Shown: in pieces, positions 1 to 7,625 of the stretch
How positions within the stretch are numbered: position 1 is the first letter of the stretch
Layout of the letters: each line of letters begins with the position of its first letter
Origin: Bacteroides sp. AN502(2024)
GTDB taxonomy: Bacteria > Bacteroidota > Bacteroidia > Bacteroidales > Bacteroidaceae
Direction of reading: 5' to 3'
Assembly (NCBI RefSeq): GCF_041227145.1
Contig: NZ_JBGFSP010000003.1
Location: 1,922,001 to 1,986,000, forward strand
Length of the DNA: 64,000 nucleotides
Translations under genes and position numbers: made by a program
Notes under the pieces: generated by a model
What the model was told of the DNA's origin: nothing
Databases searched by the model: none
Seen by the model: only the letters and a program-made list of their open reading frames with translations

Positions 1-963
1 AGTGGGAACTGCTTCTGTTTCTCGGATTCTCCGGTGGAGGCGGAATGTAACATGATGATGTTTTGGTTTGCGGGCAAGGAGAAAGACCTCTCCTTGCTGT
101 GGCTCGAACGTCAGTATCTCGACCGCCCGGATATGCCGTTTGCTGAAGACCGTTTACTCCCCAGCCTGCTGGTGTTCTGTTCGCAGCTCGATCTGAATCA
201 TATCGGTAAGCCGAAGAAAAACTTCTGGTTCAATCGTGGAGATACGCCTGTATTTATCTACCGTGGCGGATGGGACAGCAAGAAAGACACCTATCTGGGA
301 GTGAAAGGAGGTTCGCCCTCTACCTCTCATGCACACATGGATGCCGGTTCGTTTATCTTCGAGAGAGACGGAGTGTGTTGGGCAATGGACTTAGGGATGC
401 AAAGTTATATCACACTCGAAAGTAAGGGAGTAGACCTGTGGAATATGTCGCAGAACGGACAACGCTGGGATGTATTCCGGCTAAGCAATATCGCTCATAA
501 TACGCTGACGATTAACGGAGAGCGCCATTTGGTAGAAAGTAATGCCCCCATCACCCGTACTTTCGAGTCGAAGAAACAGAAAGGGGCGGAAGTAGACTTA
601 TCAAGTGTGTTTGCCAACAGTGTGAAGAGAGCTGTCCGCACTGTGATACTGGACCGGAAAGACCATTTGGAAGTAACTGACCGATTGGAGACGGGTGATA
701 AGGAAGCTGCCGTATCTTGGATGATGGTCACTCCGGCAGAAGCCAAAATTACGGGCAAGAATCGGATTGAATTGACCAAAGACGACCGGCGGATGCTGCT
801 GGCTGTAGATACCGATACGGAAGTAGATATGAAAATCTGGTCCAACGTACCCCCGCATGAATATGATTTCCGCAATCCGGGGACCATCCGTGTTGGCTTT
901 GAAACGGTAGTTCCTGCCAATCGTGCCTCGCAACTGAAAGTACGGCTTATTCCTTTGAAGTAA
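1..963 (+). CDS. Heparinase II/III-family polysaccharide lyase, 5'-truncated by window edge
   Basis: The frame is open to base 1, so this is the C-terminal ~320 residues of a longer protein; the GTG at 34 is not a credible start. It matches the following gene across its C-terminal half: the His-rich loop with SHAHMDAGSF (bases ~325-354), the LQSY/MQSY-TLESK segment and the RWDVFRLSNIAHNT stretch, followed by a beta-rich C-terminal domain ending in VGFETVVPANRAS. Heparinase II/III-type enzymes cleave uronic-acid-containing glycans by beta-elimination, with conserved Asn, Tyr and His residues; the His loop is visible here and the Asn region lies outside the window. Its stop is 21 bp before the next lyase, and a GH88 gene follows, so it belongs to a uronate-degrading PUL. 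The exact PL family (12, 15, 21, 33 or other) cannot be told by eye. Confidence 0.85.
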   Translation, partial: SGNCFCFSDSPVEAECNMMMFWFAGKEKDLSLLWLERQYLDRPDMPFAEDRLLPSLLVFCSQLDLNHIGKPKKNFWFNRGDTPVFIYRGGWDSKKDTYLGVKGGSPSTSHAHMDAGSFIFERDGVCWAMDLGMQSYITLESKGVDLWNMSQNGQRWDVFRLSNIAHNTLTINGERHLVESNAPITRTFESKKQKGAEVDLSSVFANSVKRAVRTVILDRKDHLEVTDRLETGDKEAAVSWMMVTPAEAKITGKNRIELTKDDRRMLLAVDTDTEVDMKIWSNVPPHEYDFRNPGTIRVGFETVVPANRASQLKVRLIPLK

Positions 964-984
964 TACAAATAAATTCATTGAACC

Positions 985-2916
985 ATGAAAACGATTCTTT
1001 TTAAAACAATCATTATAGCTTTCTTCGTGGGAACAGCCGTTAGTTGTTCCGATGAGGATGAGAACAGATTCCGTCCGGGATCTACCCATGAGAAACCGAA
1101 TCTTACGGAACCGGAGGGTGGACCGGATTATTCCAGACTGACTGCGGATAACCATCCCCGCCTGTTGATGAATGCTGAGGCTTTCACTGCATTGAAAGCC
1201 AAAGTGGATGCCAATACGAGTGCTAATCTGACATTGTTACATAACACCATTATGGGGGTGTGCAACAGCAAAGGGATGAATGCAACGGCGCTGACTTATA
1301 AGCTGGATGCCAGCAACAAACGTATTCTCGATGTTTCCCGTGATGCTCTATTGCGTATTTTCACCTGCGCTTATGCCTACCGGATGACTGGAGATGTCAA
1401 ATATCTGACTAAAGCAGAAACCGATATCAATGCCGTATGTAACTTCCCCGACTGGAACTCGAGACGCCACTTTCTCGATGTGGGCGAAATGGCCACGGCC
1501 GTTGCTTTCGGCTACGATTGGCTTTATAACGAACTAAGTGCCTCCACCCGTAAGAAAGCAGCCAACGCATTGTTGAAGTTTGCTTTCCAACAGGCACAGA
1601 ACGAGAACTGGAACCTGAATTTCTATGAAGCCACTAACAACTGGAACCAGGTTTGTAATGGCGGATTGGTCTGTGCGGCACTGGCTTCTTATGAAGACAA
1701 CCCTTCCGAAGCAAAGGATATGATTGAAAAGGCTTTGACATCCAATAAACCTGCATTGGAAGTGATGTATTCTCCCGACGGCAACTATCCGGAGGGCAGC
1801 GGTTATTGGTGTTACGGCACGCTTTATCAAGTATTGATGCTTGCAGCCCTTGATAGTACGCTTGGCACGGATAACGGACTTTCCGATACACCGGGATTTT
1901 CCAAAACGGCAGAATATATGCTGTATATGACAGGCTTGAACAGTAAGTTCTTTAATTATTCCGACTGTGCTCCTTCCTCTACTGCGGCACTGGCTTCGTG
2001 GTGGTTTGCCGATAAATACAGTAATCCATCCTTATTATATAATGAGTTGAGAATGCTGAAGAACGGTGAATACGCTTCTTGCGCCGAAAACCGCCTGTTG
2101 CCGATGATTATGGCTTTCGCCAATCATCTGGATCTGGATGCAATCTCCGCTCCTTCCAACAAGCTATGGAGTGGAAAAGGGGAAACGCCTGTGGTGATGG
2201 TACATACCGACTGGACATACACGGATACGGATAAATACCTCGGAATCAAAGGTGGTAAGGCTGGTTCGAGCCACGGACACATGGATGCCGGTTCATTTGT
2301 ATACGATGCGTATGGAGTGCGTTGGTCGATGGATTTCGGTCTGCAAAGTTATACAACACTCGAATCAAAATTGTCAGCTTTGGGTGGTAATCTTTGGGAT
2401 ATGGGACAGAATTCGATGCGTTGGGATGTATTCCGTTTGAATAACTTGAATCACAGCACGATTTCAATCAATGATGCCCGTCACCGGGTAAATGGAGCGG
2501 CTACCCTGACCACTACCATTCATACCGCTACGGAACTGGGGGCTACTTTTGATCTGACAGCGGTAGTATCGGATCAGGCTGCATCCGCTACCCGTACCGT
2601 GAAAATCGTGAACGATAAAGATTTAGTGGTCATGGATGAGATAAAGGCAAGAACGGATAAATCCGCTAAAGTACGCTGGTGTATGGTGACGCCTGCCGTC
2701 CCGACGGTGGAGAGTAACCGCATCGTACTAACTAGTGGAAGCAAAGTGATGTATCTCACAACCAACGGCACCGTGAAGCCTACCTACAAAACATGGAGTA
2801 CCACCAGTGAGAACTCTTATGACCAAGCTAATCCGGGTACTTATATGGTTGGCTTTGAGGCAACGGTCACGGCTAACCAGACCGCCACATTTACCACAAC
2901 TCTGTCCCCCAAATAA
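985..2916 (+). CDS. Heparinase II/III-family polysaccharide lyase lipoprotein
   Basis: 643 residues. The N-terminus is a lipoprotein signal peptide with the lipobox Cys at about residue 21 (GTAVSCSDED), followed by an acidic stretch typical of Bacteroides surface-exported lipoproteins. An (alpha/alpha) toroid covers roughly residues 50-380 and carries the family motif NNWNQV with N218/N219/W220. The beta-sandwich half carries SHGHMDAGSF with H430 and H432. The family cleaves uronate-containing polysaccharides by beta-elimination, giving products with a 4,5-unsaturated uronic acid at the non-reducing end. That fits the GH88 gene which starts 6 bp downstream. It is a paralogue of the truncated lyase upstream, so two related lyases lie in tandem. 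The polysaccharide (chondroitin, heparan, hyaluronan or another acidic glycan) is not determined by the sequence. Confidence 0.9.
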   Translation: MKTILFKTIIIAFFVGTAVSCSDEDENRFRPGSTHEKPNLTEPEGGPDYSRLTADNHPRLLMNAEAFTALKAKVDANTSANLTLLHNTIMGVCNSKGMNATALTYKLDASNKRILDVSRDALLRIFTCAYAYRMTGDVKYLTKAETDINAVCNFPDWNSRRHFLDVGEMATAVAFGYDWLYNELSASTRKKAANALLKFAFQQAQNENWNLNFYEATNNWNQVCNGGLVCAALASYEDNPSEAKDMIEKALTSNKPALEVMYSPDGNYPEGSGYWCYGTLYQVLMLAALDSTLGTDNGLSDTPGFSKTAEYMLYMTGLNSKFFNYSDCAPSSTAALASWWFADKYSNPSLLYNELRMLKNGEYASCAENRLLPMIMAFANHLDLDAISAPSNKLWSGKGETPVVMVHTDWTYTDTDKYLGIKGGKAGSSHGHMDAGSFVYDAYGVRWSMDFGLQSYTTLESKLSALGGNLWDMGQNSMRWDVFRLNNLNHSTISINDARHRVNGAATLTTTIHTATELGATFDLTAVVSDQAASATRTVKIVNDKDLVVMDEIKARTDKSAKVRWCMVTPAVPTVESNRIVLTSGSKVMYLTTNGTVKPTYKTWSTTSENSYDQANPGTYMVGFEATVTANQTATFTTTLSPK

Positions 2917-2921
2917 AAAGC

Positions 2922-4112
2922 ATGGAACGTATGAGAATCCTATTAGTATCTATACTCGGACTCTTGATATTGGCCTCCTGCACGAAGCAGGAGCCGATGG
3001 AAGCATTGATTGACCGTGTGTTTACCGTTGCAGAACAGCAATACACGGCTATGGACACCCGCTTGACGAAAAAGACACTTCCCCGTACGTTCTCTGCCAA
3101 CGGTGAGTTTGTCCCTTCGAACATCTATTGGTGGTGCAGCGGGTTCTATCCCGGCTCCCTTTGGTATATCTACGAATATACCCGGAACGATGCCGTGAAG
3201 GCGCTGGCCGAGAAGAATACGCTGAAACTCGACTCCATACAGTATGTGACCGGAGATCATGATGTAGGTTTCCAGTTGAACTGCAGTTATGGGAATGCTT
3301 TCCGGCTGACGGGCAATGAGGCTTATAAACAGGTGCTCTATCAGGGAGCCAAATCCCTGTCGACCCGTTTCGAACCTACCGCCGGCGTAATCCGCAGCTG
3401 GGACTTTGTGCGTGAGGGTTGTGATTGGAAGTTTCCGGTGATTATTGACAATATGATGAATCTGGAATTACTGTTATCCATGTCCAAGACTTATGCCGAT
3501 GATTCTTTGCAGAACATAGCCTGCACGCATGCCAATACCACTATCCTGAATCATTTCCGCGATGATTACTCTACATATCATCTGGTGGATTACGATCCTG
3601 AAACCGGAGAGGTGCGCGGCAAACAGACAGTGCAGGGCTTCTCGGACGATTCCTCCTGGAGCCGCGGACAGGCATGGGCTTTGTATAGCTATACGATGAT
3701 GTTCCGCATGACGGGTTATCAGAATTATCTGTTGCAAGCCGGACACATTGCCGATATGCTGCTCCGTCGTCTGCCTGCGGACGGTATTCCTTACTGGGAT
3801 TTGGATGCTCCGGTAGAGGAACATACCTATCGGGATGCTTCTGCTGCCGCTATCATGGCCTCTGCCTTTATCGAGCTAAGCCGTTATATTCCCGGAACGG
3901 AAGCCAAGGAATCCTATCTTGCCATGGCGGAAAAGCAGCTCCGCACGCTTGCCTCGAAAGAGTATCTGGCAGAACCGGACACGAACGGGAACTTCATCCT
4001 GAAGCATAGCGTGGGCGCACTTCCTGATAAAAGCGAAGTAGATGTCCCCCTGACGTATGCCGATTATTACTTTTTAGAAGCATTACTACGGTATAAGAAT
4101 CTACAAAAATAA
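2922..4112 (+). CDS. GH88 unsaturated glucuronyl hydrolase, lipoprotein
   Basis: 396 residues; lipobox at ILASC near residue 20. The start at 2922 lies 6 bp after the upstream stop; an ATG at 2931 would give an equally good signal peptide. The rest is an (alpha/alpha)6 barrel of typical GH88 length. Family hallmarks are visible: H113-D114 in DHDVGFQLN, matching the Asp88 loop of the Bacillus enzyme, and D176 in VIIDNMMNLELL, matching Asp149. SSWSRGQAWALY is also a conserved GH88 segment. The enzyme removes the 4,5-unsaturated uronic acid that lyases leave on oligosaccharides, by hydration-initiated hydrolysis. Being in one operon with two heparinase-family lyases gives a consistent two-step route, probably at the cell surface or in the periplasm. 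Confidence 0.92.
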   Translation: MERMRILLVSILGLLILASCTKQEPMEALIDRVFTVAEQQYTAMDTRLTKKTLPRTFSANGEFVPSNIYWWCSGFYPGSLWYIYEYTRNDAVKALAEKNTLKLDSIQYVTGDHDVGFQLNCSYGNAFRLTGNEAYKQVLYQGAKSLSTRFEPTAGVIRSWDFVREGCDWKFPVIIDNMMNLELLLSMSKTYADDSLQNIACTHANTTILNHFRDDYSTYHLVDYDPETGEVRGKQTVQGFSDDSSWSRGQAWALYSYTMMFRMTGYQNYLLQAGHIADMLLRRLPADGIPYWDLDAPVEEHTYRDASAAAIMASAFIELSRYIPGTEAKESYLAMAEKQLRTLASKEYLAEPDTNGNFILKHSVGALPDKSEVDVPLTYADYYFLEALLRYKNLQK

Positions 4113-4124
4113 AACTAATACAAT

Positions 4125-4598
4125 ATGATTATGAAGAATTTACATATAAGCATGGCATTTATCTTCGTATTACTGCTGATAACTGCCTCCTGTTCGGACA
4201 AGGATGATTCGGCTCCGCGTGTCATTCCCACCATGAACCTGACAGTTTCGGAGATTGCAGACAAAACGGCTCTGATTACTTCCGAGCAGCAAACGGGTAC
4301 TACGTTCGGAGCGAAGGTCATAGATTTTTATCCGGTGGCCGACATCGGCTTTGATTACAACATTGAAGTGAAGCTGGTGAAATTTGTAGAAGAAAACGGG
4401 GAACCGGTATCTCTGCCTTATACTCACAAAATAGTCGAAGGGCTAAGACCGGGAGTCAATTATATCAGTGCGATCATCGCCTATAATGCCGAAGGGCGTG
4501 CCGTGTGTTCCGCTTTTCAAACCTGGAAGGCGGCAGGAACAGAAGGCGCATGGAGTGATGGCGGTTCTGCCGGTGATTTGGAAGAGAATGAATGGTAA
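4125..4598 (+). CDS. Small lipoprotein with fibronectin-III-like domain
   Basis: 157 residues. The ORF starts with ATG at 4125, but the Met at 4131 (MKNLHISMAF) gives the usual Lys-bearing signal peptide. Lipobox at LITASCSDKDDS. The mature part has a beta-rich pattern with the signature of an Fn3-like sandwich: the GLRPGVNYISAIIAYNAEGRA stretch near residues 108-128 matches the typical F/G-strand motif. No catalytic motif is seen. It sits between GH88 and the fimbrillin-like gene with short gaps, so it is likely cotranscribed and may be an accessory surface protein of the PUL. Function unknown. Confidence 0.75.
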   Translation: MIMKNLHISMAFIFVLLLITASCSDKDDSAPRVIPTMNLTVSEIADKTALITSEQQTGTTFGAKVIDFYPVADIGFDYNIEVKLVKFVEENGEPVSLPYTHKIVEGLRPGVNYISAIIAYNAEGRAVCSAFQTWKAAGTEGAWSDGGSAGDLEENEW

Positions 4599-4628
4599 AC
4601 GAGGATGTAACCCAAAAGAATGAATGGT

Positions 4629-6668
4629 ATGAAAAATAAATTATATGCAATAGGTGTAACGATTCTGATGATGACAAGTTGCACACAGAACGAGCTTGTT
4701 CCGTCCGATAACGGTCAGGAACGGGCAACGGCAGGTTCATGTTTGACACTGGTCGGACTCTCGTCTCCGCAGACGCGTGTTTCTATCGGTGACAAAACCG
4801 GTGATGTTTATCCGGTGCTTTGGAGTGAAGGGGACGCTTTGGGAGTTTTCTCTCGTACGGCAGGAGCTGACATTCACAATGTGCAGTCTTTGTTAAGTGA
4901 TGAGTCGATCGGACAGAATTCCGGTGTCTTTACTTCGGATGACGTGAAGATGGCGGAAGAGGGAGCTACGGAACTTCTTATCTATTACCCGTACCGGGCA
5001 AATACGGCATTGGCCGAAGATGGGAACAAGATTACTTCTTCCTTGTCTGTAGAGCAGGAACAAAGTCGTCCGGGTGATAGCCATCATATTGGAAAGTACG
5101 GGTTTGCTTTTGCCAAAGCAACGGTCAGTGGTCCGGATATGCTTGCCCAATTTACGCTGAATCATGCGATGGCTTATGTGAAGTTCAGCATCTCGTCTCA
5201 GGAGCTTTCCACGTACAGACTAAAGAGTGTTTCCTTGTACGACAAGGAGACGAAAACGCCTCTTTCCGGTACGTTCACTGCGAATCTGGATACGGACGAA
5301 CTGACCTACGGGACAGATATGAAGCCGTATGCCACTGTTTCACTGGCTACTCCCGAGTTGCTGGCTTCCGCACAGGATCTGTATCTGACTACATATCCTG
5401 CCGATTTAAGTGGTAAAGAAGTGTACATTGTCATCACTTTGGAGAATGACCGACAGACTGTAACCATTCCTATTCTCAAAGAAGGAAAGCAGCTGAAAGC
5501 CAATGCTCTCAATACGATTGTCATCAATAACCTGAAACTTTCGGATAATTCCTGCGAATGGTATGAGCCGGTAGAGACACGTCTGCTGGTAGGAGGATGG
5601 GCTTATGGTGAGTCCAACTGTCTGATGACGAATATTTCGACCAGTGGTGTGAGCCATACGATTAGTGTGAAGGCACGTGGTAACTTTATGGAAGTGGAAG
5701 AACCTAAGTATGCAAAGACTATTCTAGGCTGCGATTTGAATGCTAATCATAAGATGGTTGCCGTGAATGGTTCTACTACGGATATCACTCCTATTGGCAG
5801 TGACTACAATATCACGATCAATACCTATAAAATAAGTGGAGGCTATGACGGCGGTTGCGGTCAGGTGGCTATCTATGGAGAGGATCAGACTACTGTTATC
5901 TGGAGCTTTATTATCTGGATGACCCCTACTCCGGCAGAACACCCTTATGGTAATACGGGATATGTAGTGTTGGATCGTAATTTGGGTACTTACATGACAG
6001 GCGAAGGAGACAACTGGAAGCAAAACGGCGTTTACTTCCAATGGGGACGTCCTACGCCGGTGGGTTGGTCGGCAACCGCGGGGACTAATATACCTACCGA
6101 AGCCACTAACGTCCGTTTCTCTATCGAAAATCCTCGTGCATTACTTTATACCAATAATGTGGACAATACAAAATCCGACTGGTATCTGGGTGCATGGACC
6201 GGTGCACGTACCGATCGTAAAGATGACTTCTGGGGCAACCCGAACGAATCAAGCACTTATCTCAATCCTTCTGACGGTCATAAATCTATCTATGATCCTT
6301 GTCCGAAAGGTTATCGGGTTGTATCTCCCCGTGTATTGGATGAGATAGAGCAGAAAGCTGAATTTGTGAAACAGAAATCAACTGCGGTATTCAAATATTG
6401 CTATGACGGCACGAATTATGCTTATTGGCCGTTGGCTGGTTGTAAGTGGGGCTCTAATGGTGGGAATAGTGGCAATAATACCGGACTGAATACCAGTAAG
6501 AGTGCCGCTTGTTATTGGTCTAACTCATCGGCTAGCAGTTATGGAAATGATAAAGATCAGGGAGCTTCTTCCTTATATTATAAAGTCTCCGATAAGACGT
6601 GGACTCATTCATCCGGTCGTTCTCATGCTTTCTCTGTACGGTGTATGAAAGATACCGAGAATCGTTAG
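4629..6668 (+). CDS. Fimbrillin-like lipoprotein with C-terminal FISUMP domain
   Basis: About 679 residues from the ATG at 4629 (MKNKLYAIGV), preferred over the ATG at 4620 because it gives a normal lipoprotein signal with lipobox MMTSC. Residues ~35-310 look like the two-lobed Mfa/fimbrillin-type beta fold: the TRVS..D..GDVYPVLWSEGDALGVFS opening and an FTLNHAMAYVKFSI strand are characteristic of that family. The C-terminal ~200 residues match the FISUMP (Fib_succ_major) module: WGRPTPVGW, DPCPKGYRVVSP, ACYWSNSSASS and a final SVRCMKD. Such lipoproteins are usually surface-displayed; glycan binding or adhesion is an inference from its place at the end of a PUL operon. A rho-independent terminator follows at 6764. 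Confidence 0.82.
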   Translation: MKNKLYAIGVTILMMTSCTQNELVPSDNGQERATAGSCLTLVGLSSPQTRVSIGDKTGDVYPVLWSEGDALGVFSRTAGADIHNVQSLLSDESIGQNSGVFTSDDVKMAEEGATELLIYYPYRANTALAEDGNKITSSLSVEQEQSRPGDSHHIGKYGFAFAKATVSGPDMLAQFTLNHAMAYVKFSISSQELSTYRLKSVSLYDKETKTPLSGTFTANLDTDELTYGTDMKPYATVSLATPELLASAQDLYLTTYPADLSGKEVYIVITLENDRQTVTIPILKEGKQLKANALNTIVINNLKLSDNSCEWYEPVETRLLVGGWAYGESNCLMTNISTSGVSHTISVKARGNFMEVEEPKYAKTILGCDLNANHKMVAVNGSTTDITPIGSDYNITINTYKISGGYDGGCGQVAIYGEDQTTVIWSFIIWMTPTPAEHPYGNTGYVVLDRNLGTYMTGEGDNWKQNGVYFQWGRPTPVGWSATAGTNIPTEATNVRFSIENPRALLYTNNVDNTKSDWYLGAWTGARTDRKDDFWGNPNESSTYLNPSDGHKSIYDPCPKGYRVVSPRVLDEIEQKAEFVKQKSTAVFKYCYDGTNYAYWPLAGCKWGSNGGNSGNNTGLNTSKSAACYWSNSSASSYGNDKDQGASSLYYKVSDKTWTHSSGRSHAFSVRCMKDTENR

Positions 6669-6763
6669 GCTTATGAGGATGTATGAGGCAATAGGGTTTC
6701 CATATTATTCTATTTTTAAGATTTAGAAGAAAAACGGAATCAGACAAAAGGACCCAATAGAAG

Positions 6764-6806
6764 AAAAAGTGCATATCCAATTGCGAGAATATGCGCTTTT
6801 TCTTTT
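6764..6806 (+). terminator. Intrinsic terminator of the lyase operon
   Basis: Stem AAAAAGTGCATAT (6764-6776) pairs with ATATGCGCTTTTT (6789-6801) with one wobble and a 12-nt loop, followed by CTTTTTC. It lies about 95 bp after the fimbrillin-like stop. Confidence 0.75.
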
Positions 6807-6924
6807 TCATTTAAACCTGTTTTGTTCTTTCAAAATAGTCTATTTATAGGTCACATCCGACGCCATGTCGATGCAGAAAGACATCATACCGAGAGTTTCT
6901 CTCTATGTTTGAAAGGTACAAAAC

Positions 6925-7426
6925 ATCTGCCATCTGCAACAAAATCAGGATAAATCAATGAATACAAGGGACTTATACTGTTGCAGATACCTGTTGCAGA
7001 TGGTTGCAGATAAAGTTATCTGCAACATACCATTCAAATACCGGATTAGTACGGTTTGCCTTCACCCGTACTATGTTTATGTAGTACAAACAAGTGTTCA
7101 ACCGTATTGGAACAAAGTGTTCAACCATATTGGAACAAAGTGTTCAACCGTATTGGAACAAAGTGTTCAACCGTATTGGAACAAAGTGTTCACCGTATTG
7201 AAACAAAGTGTTCACCGTATTGAAACAAAGTGTTCACCATATTGAAACAAAGTGTTCACCATATTGAAATAGACAAAGCATACGAATTTACTTGTGAGAT
7301 TGAAAGAGTATGGCTATCTTAGGTGTTGCAGATACTTGACCTGCAACACATCTGCAACAGGTATCTGCAACACTATAACCCCTTATATCACAATTAGATA
7401 CAACGAAATTGTTGCAGATGGCAGAT
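6925..7426. repeat. Symmetric composite element: nested inverted repeats around a tandem array
   Basis: In the intergenic region between convergent genes there are two exact inverted-repeat pairs on the same axis (7175.5): 18 bp at 6925-6942 with 7409-7426, and 24 bp at 6979-7002 with 7349-7372 (extended to 6974/7377 with one mismatch). The arms continue inward, imperfectly, to about 7030 and 7323. The word TTGCAGAT, or its complement, occurs nine times in the arms. The left arm holds a near-perfect hairpin, GTTGCAGATAA at 7003-7013 with its complement at 7016-7026. The tandem array fills the centre. No convincing gene lies here. It could be a repeat element, a protein-binding region or the remnant of a mobile sequence. 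Confidence 0.85.
7094..7270. repeat. Tandem array of eight 22-23 bp dyad-symmetric units
   Basis: Units begin with GTGTTC at 7094, 7117, 7140, 7163, 7186, 7208, 7230 and 7252. The first four have a 23-bp period (GTGTTCAACCGTATTGGAAC then AAA). The next three have a 22-bp period (GTGTTCACCGTATTGAAACA then AA), and the eighth is partial. Each unit has TGTT/AACA dyad symmetry, so it resembles an iteron or multi-site operator array. There are no unique spacers, which rules out CRISPR. Confidence 0.92.
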
Positions 7427-7475
7427 AATTACCATAAATATATTCCTGTTGTTCAGGCGACAAATACATCTGACA

Positions 7476-7502
7476 TTACCCGGATCGCATTGGACCGGGT
7501 AA
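7476..7502. other. Short GC-rich hairpin of unknown role
   Basis: TTACCCGG (7476-7483) pairs perfectly with CCGGGTAA (7495-7502) across an 11-nt loop. There is no T-tract on either side, so it is not a clear terminator. Nothing else was recognised between 7427 and 7530. Confidence 0.5.
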
Positions 7503-7529
7503 GGGGCAGTATAGCTATATTTTTATCTT

Positions 7530-7573
7530 AAAAAAGAAGGGCTGCAGGAGAAGTAATTCTGTAGCAGCCCTTC
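7530..7573 (-). terminator. Intrinsic terminator of the SulP gene
   Basis: Perfect 10-bp stem GAAGGGCTGC (7536-7545) with GCAGCCCTTC (7564-7573). Read on the minus strand the stem is followed by six T residues, about 50 bp after the sulP stop. Confidence 0.85.
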
Positions 7574-7625
7574 ATGTTATAATTTGTTTTTGTGTAATGC
7601 GTCTTTTAGGATTTCAGTAGATCAT

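Noticed and set aside
601..1155. 184-codon open frame on the minus strand
   Set aside because: It lies antisense to the two lyase genes and crosses their junction. It has no family pattern, and the plus-strand genes explain the region fully.
6958..7245. 95-codon open frame through the tandem array
   Set aside because: The frame is set by repeats of 22-23 bp that are not a multiple of three, has no ribosome-binding site, and gives low-complexity repeats in shifting frames. It is not a likely gene.
7094..7270. CRISPR array
   Set aside because: The units are contiguous with no unique spacers, and no cas gene is in the window.
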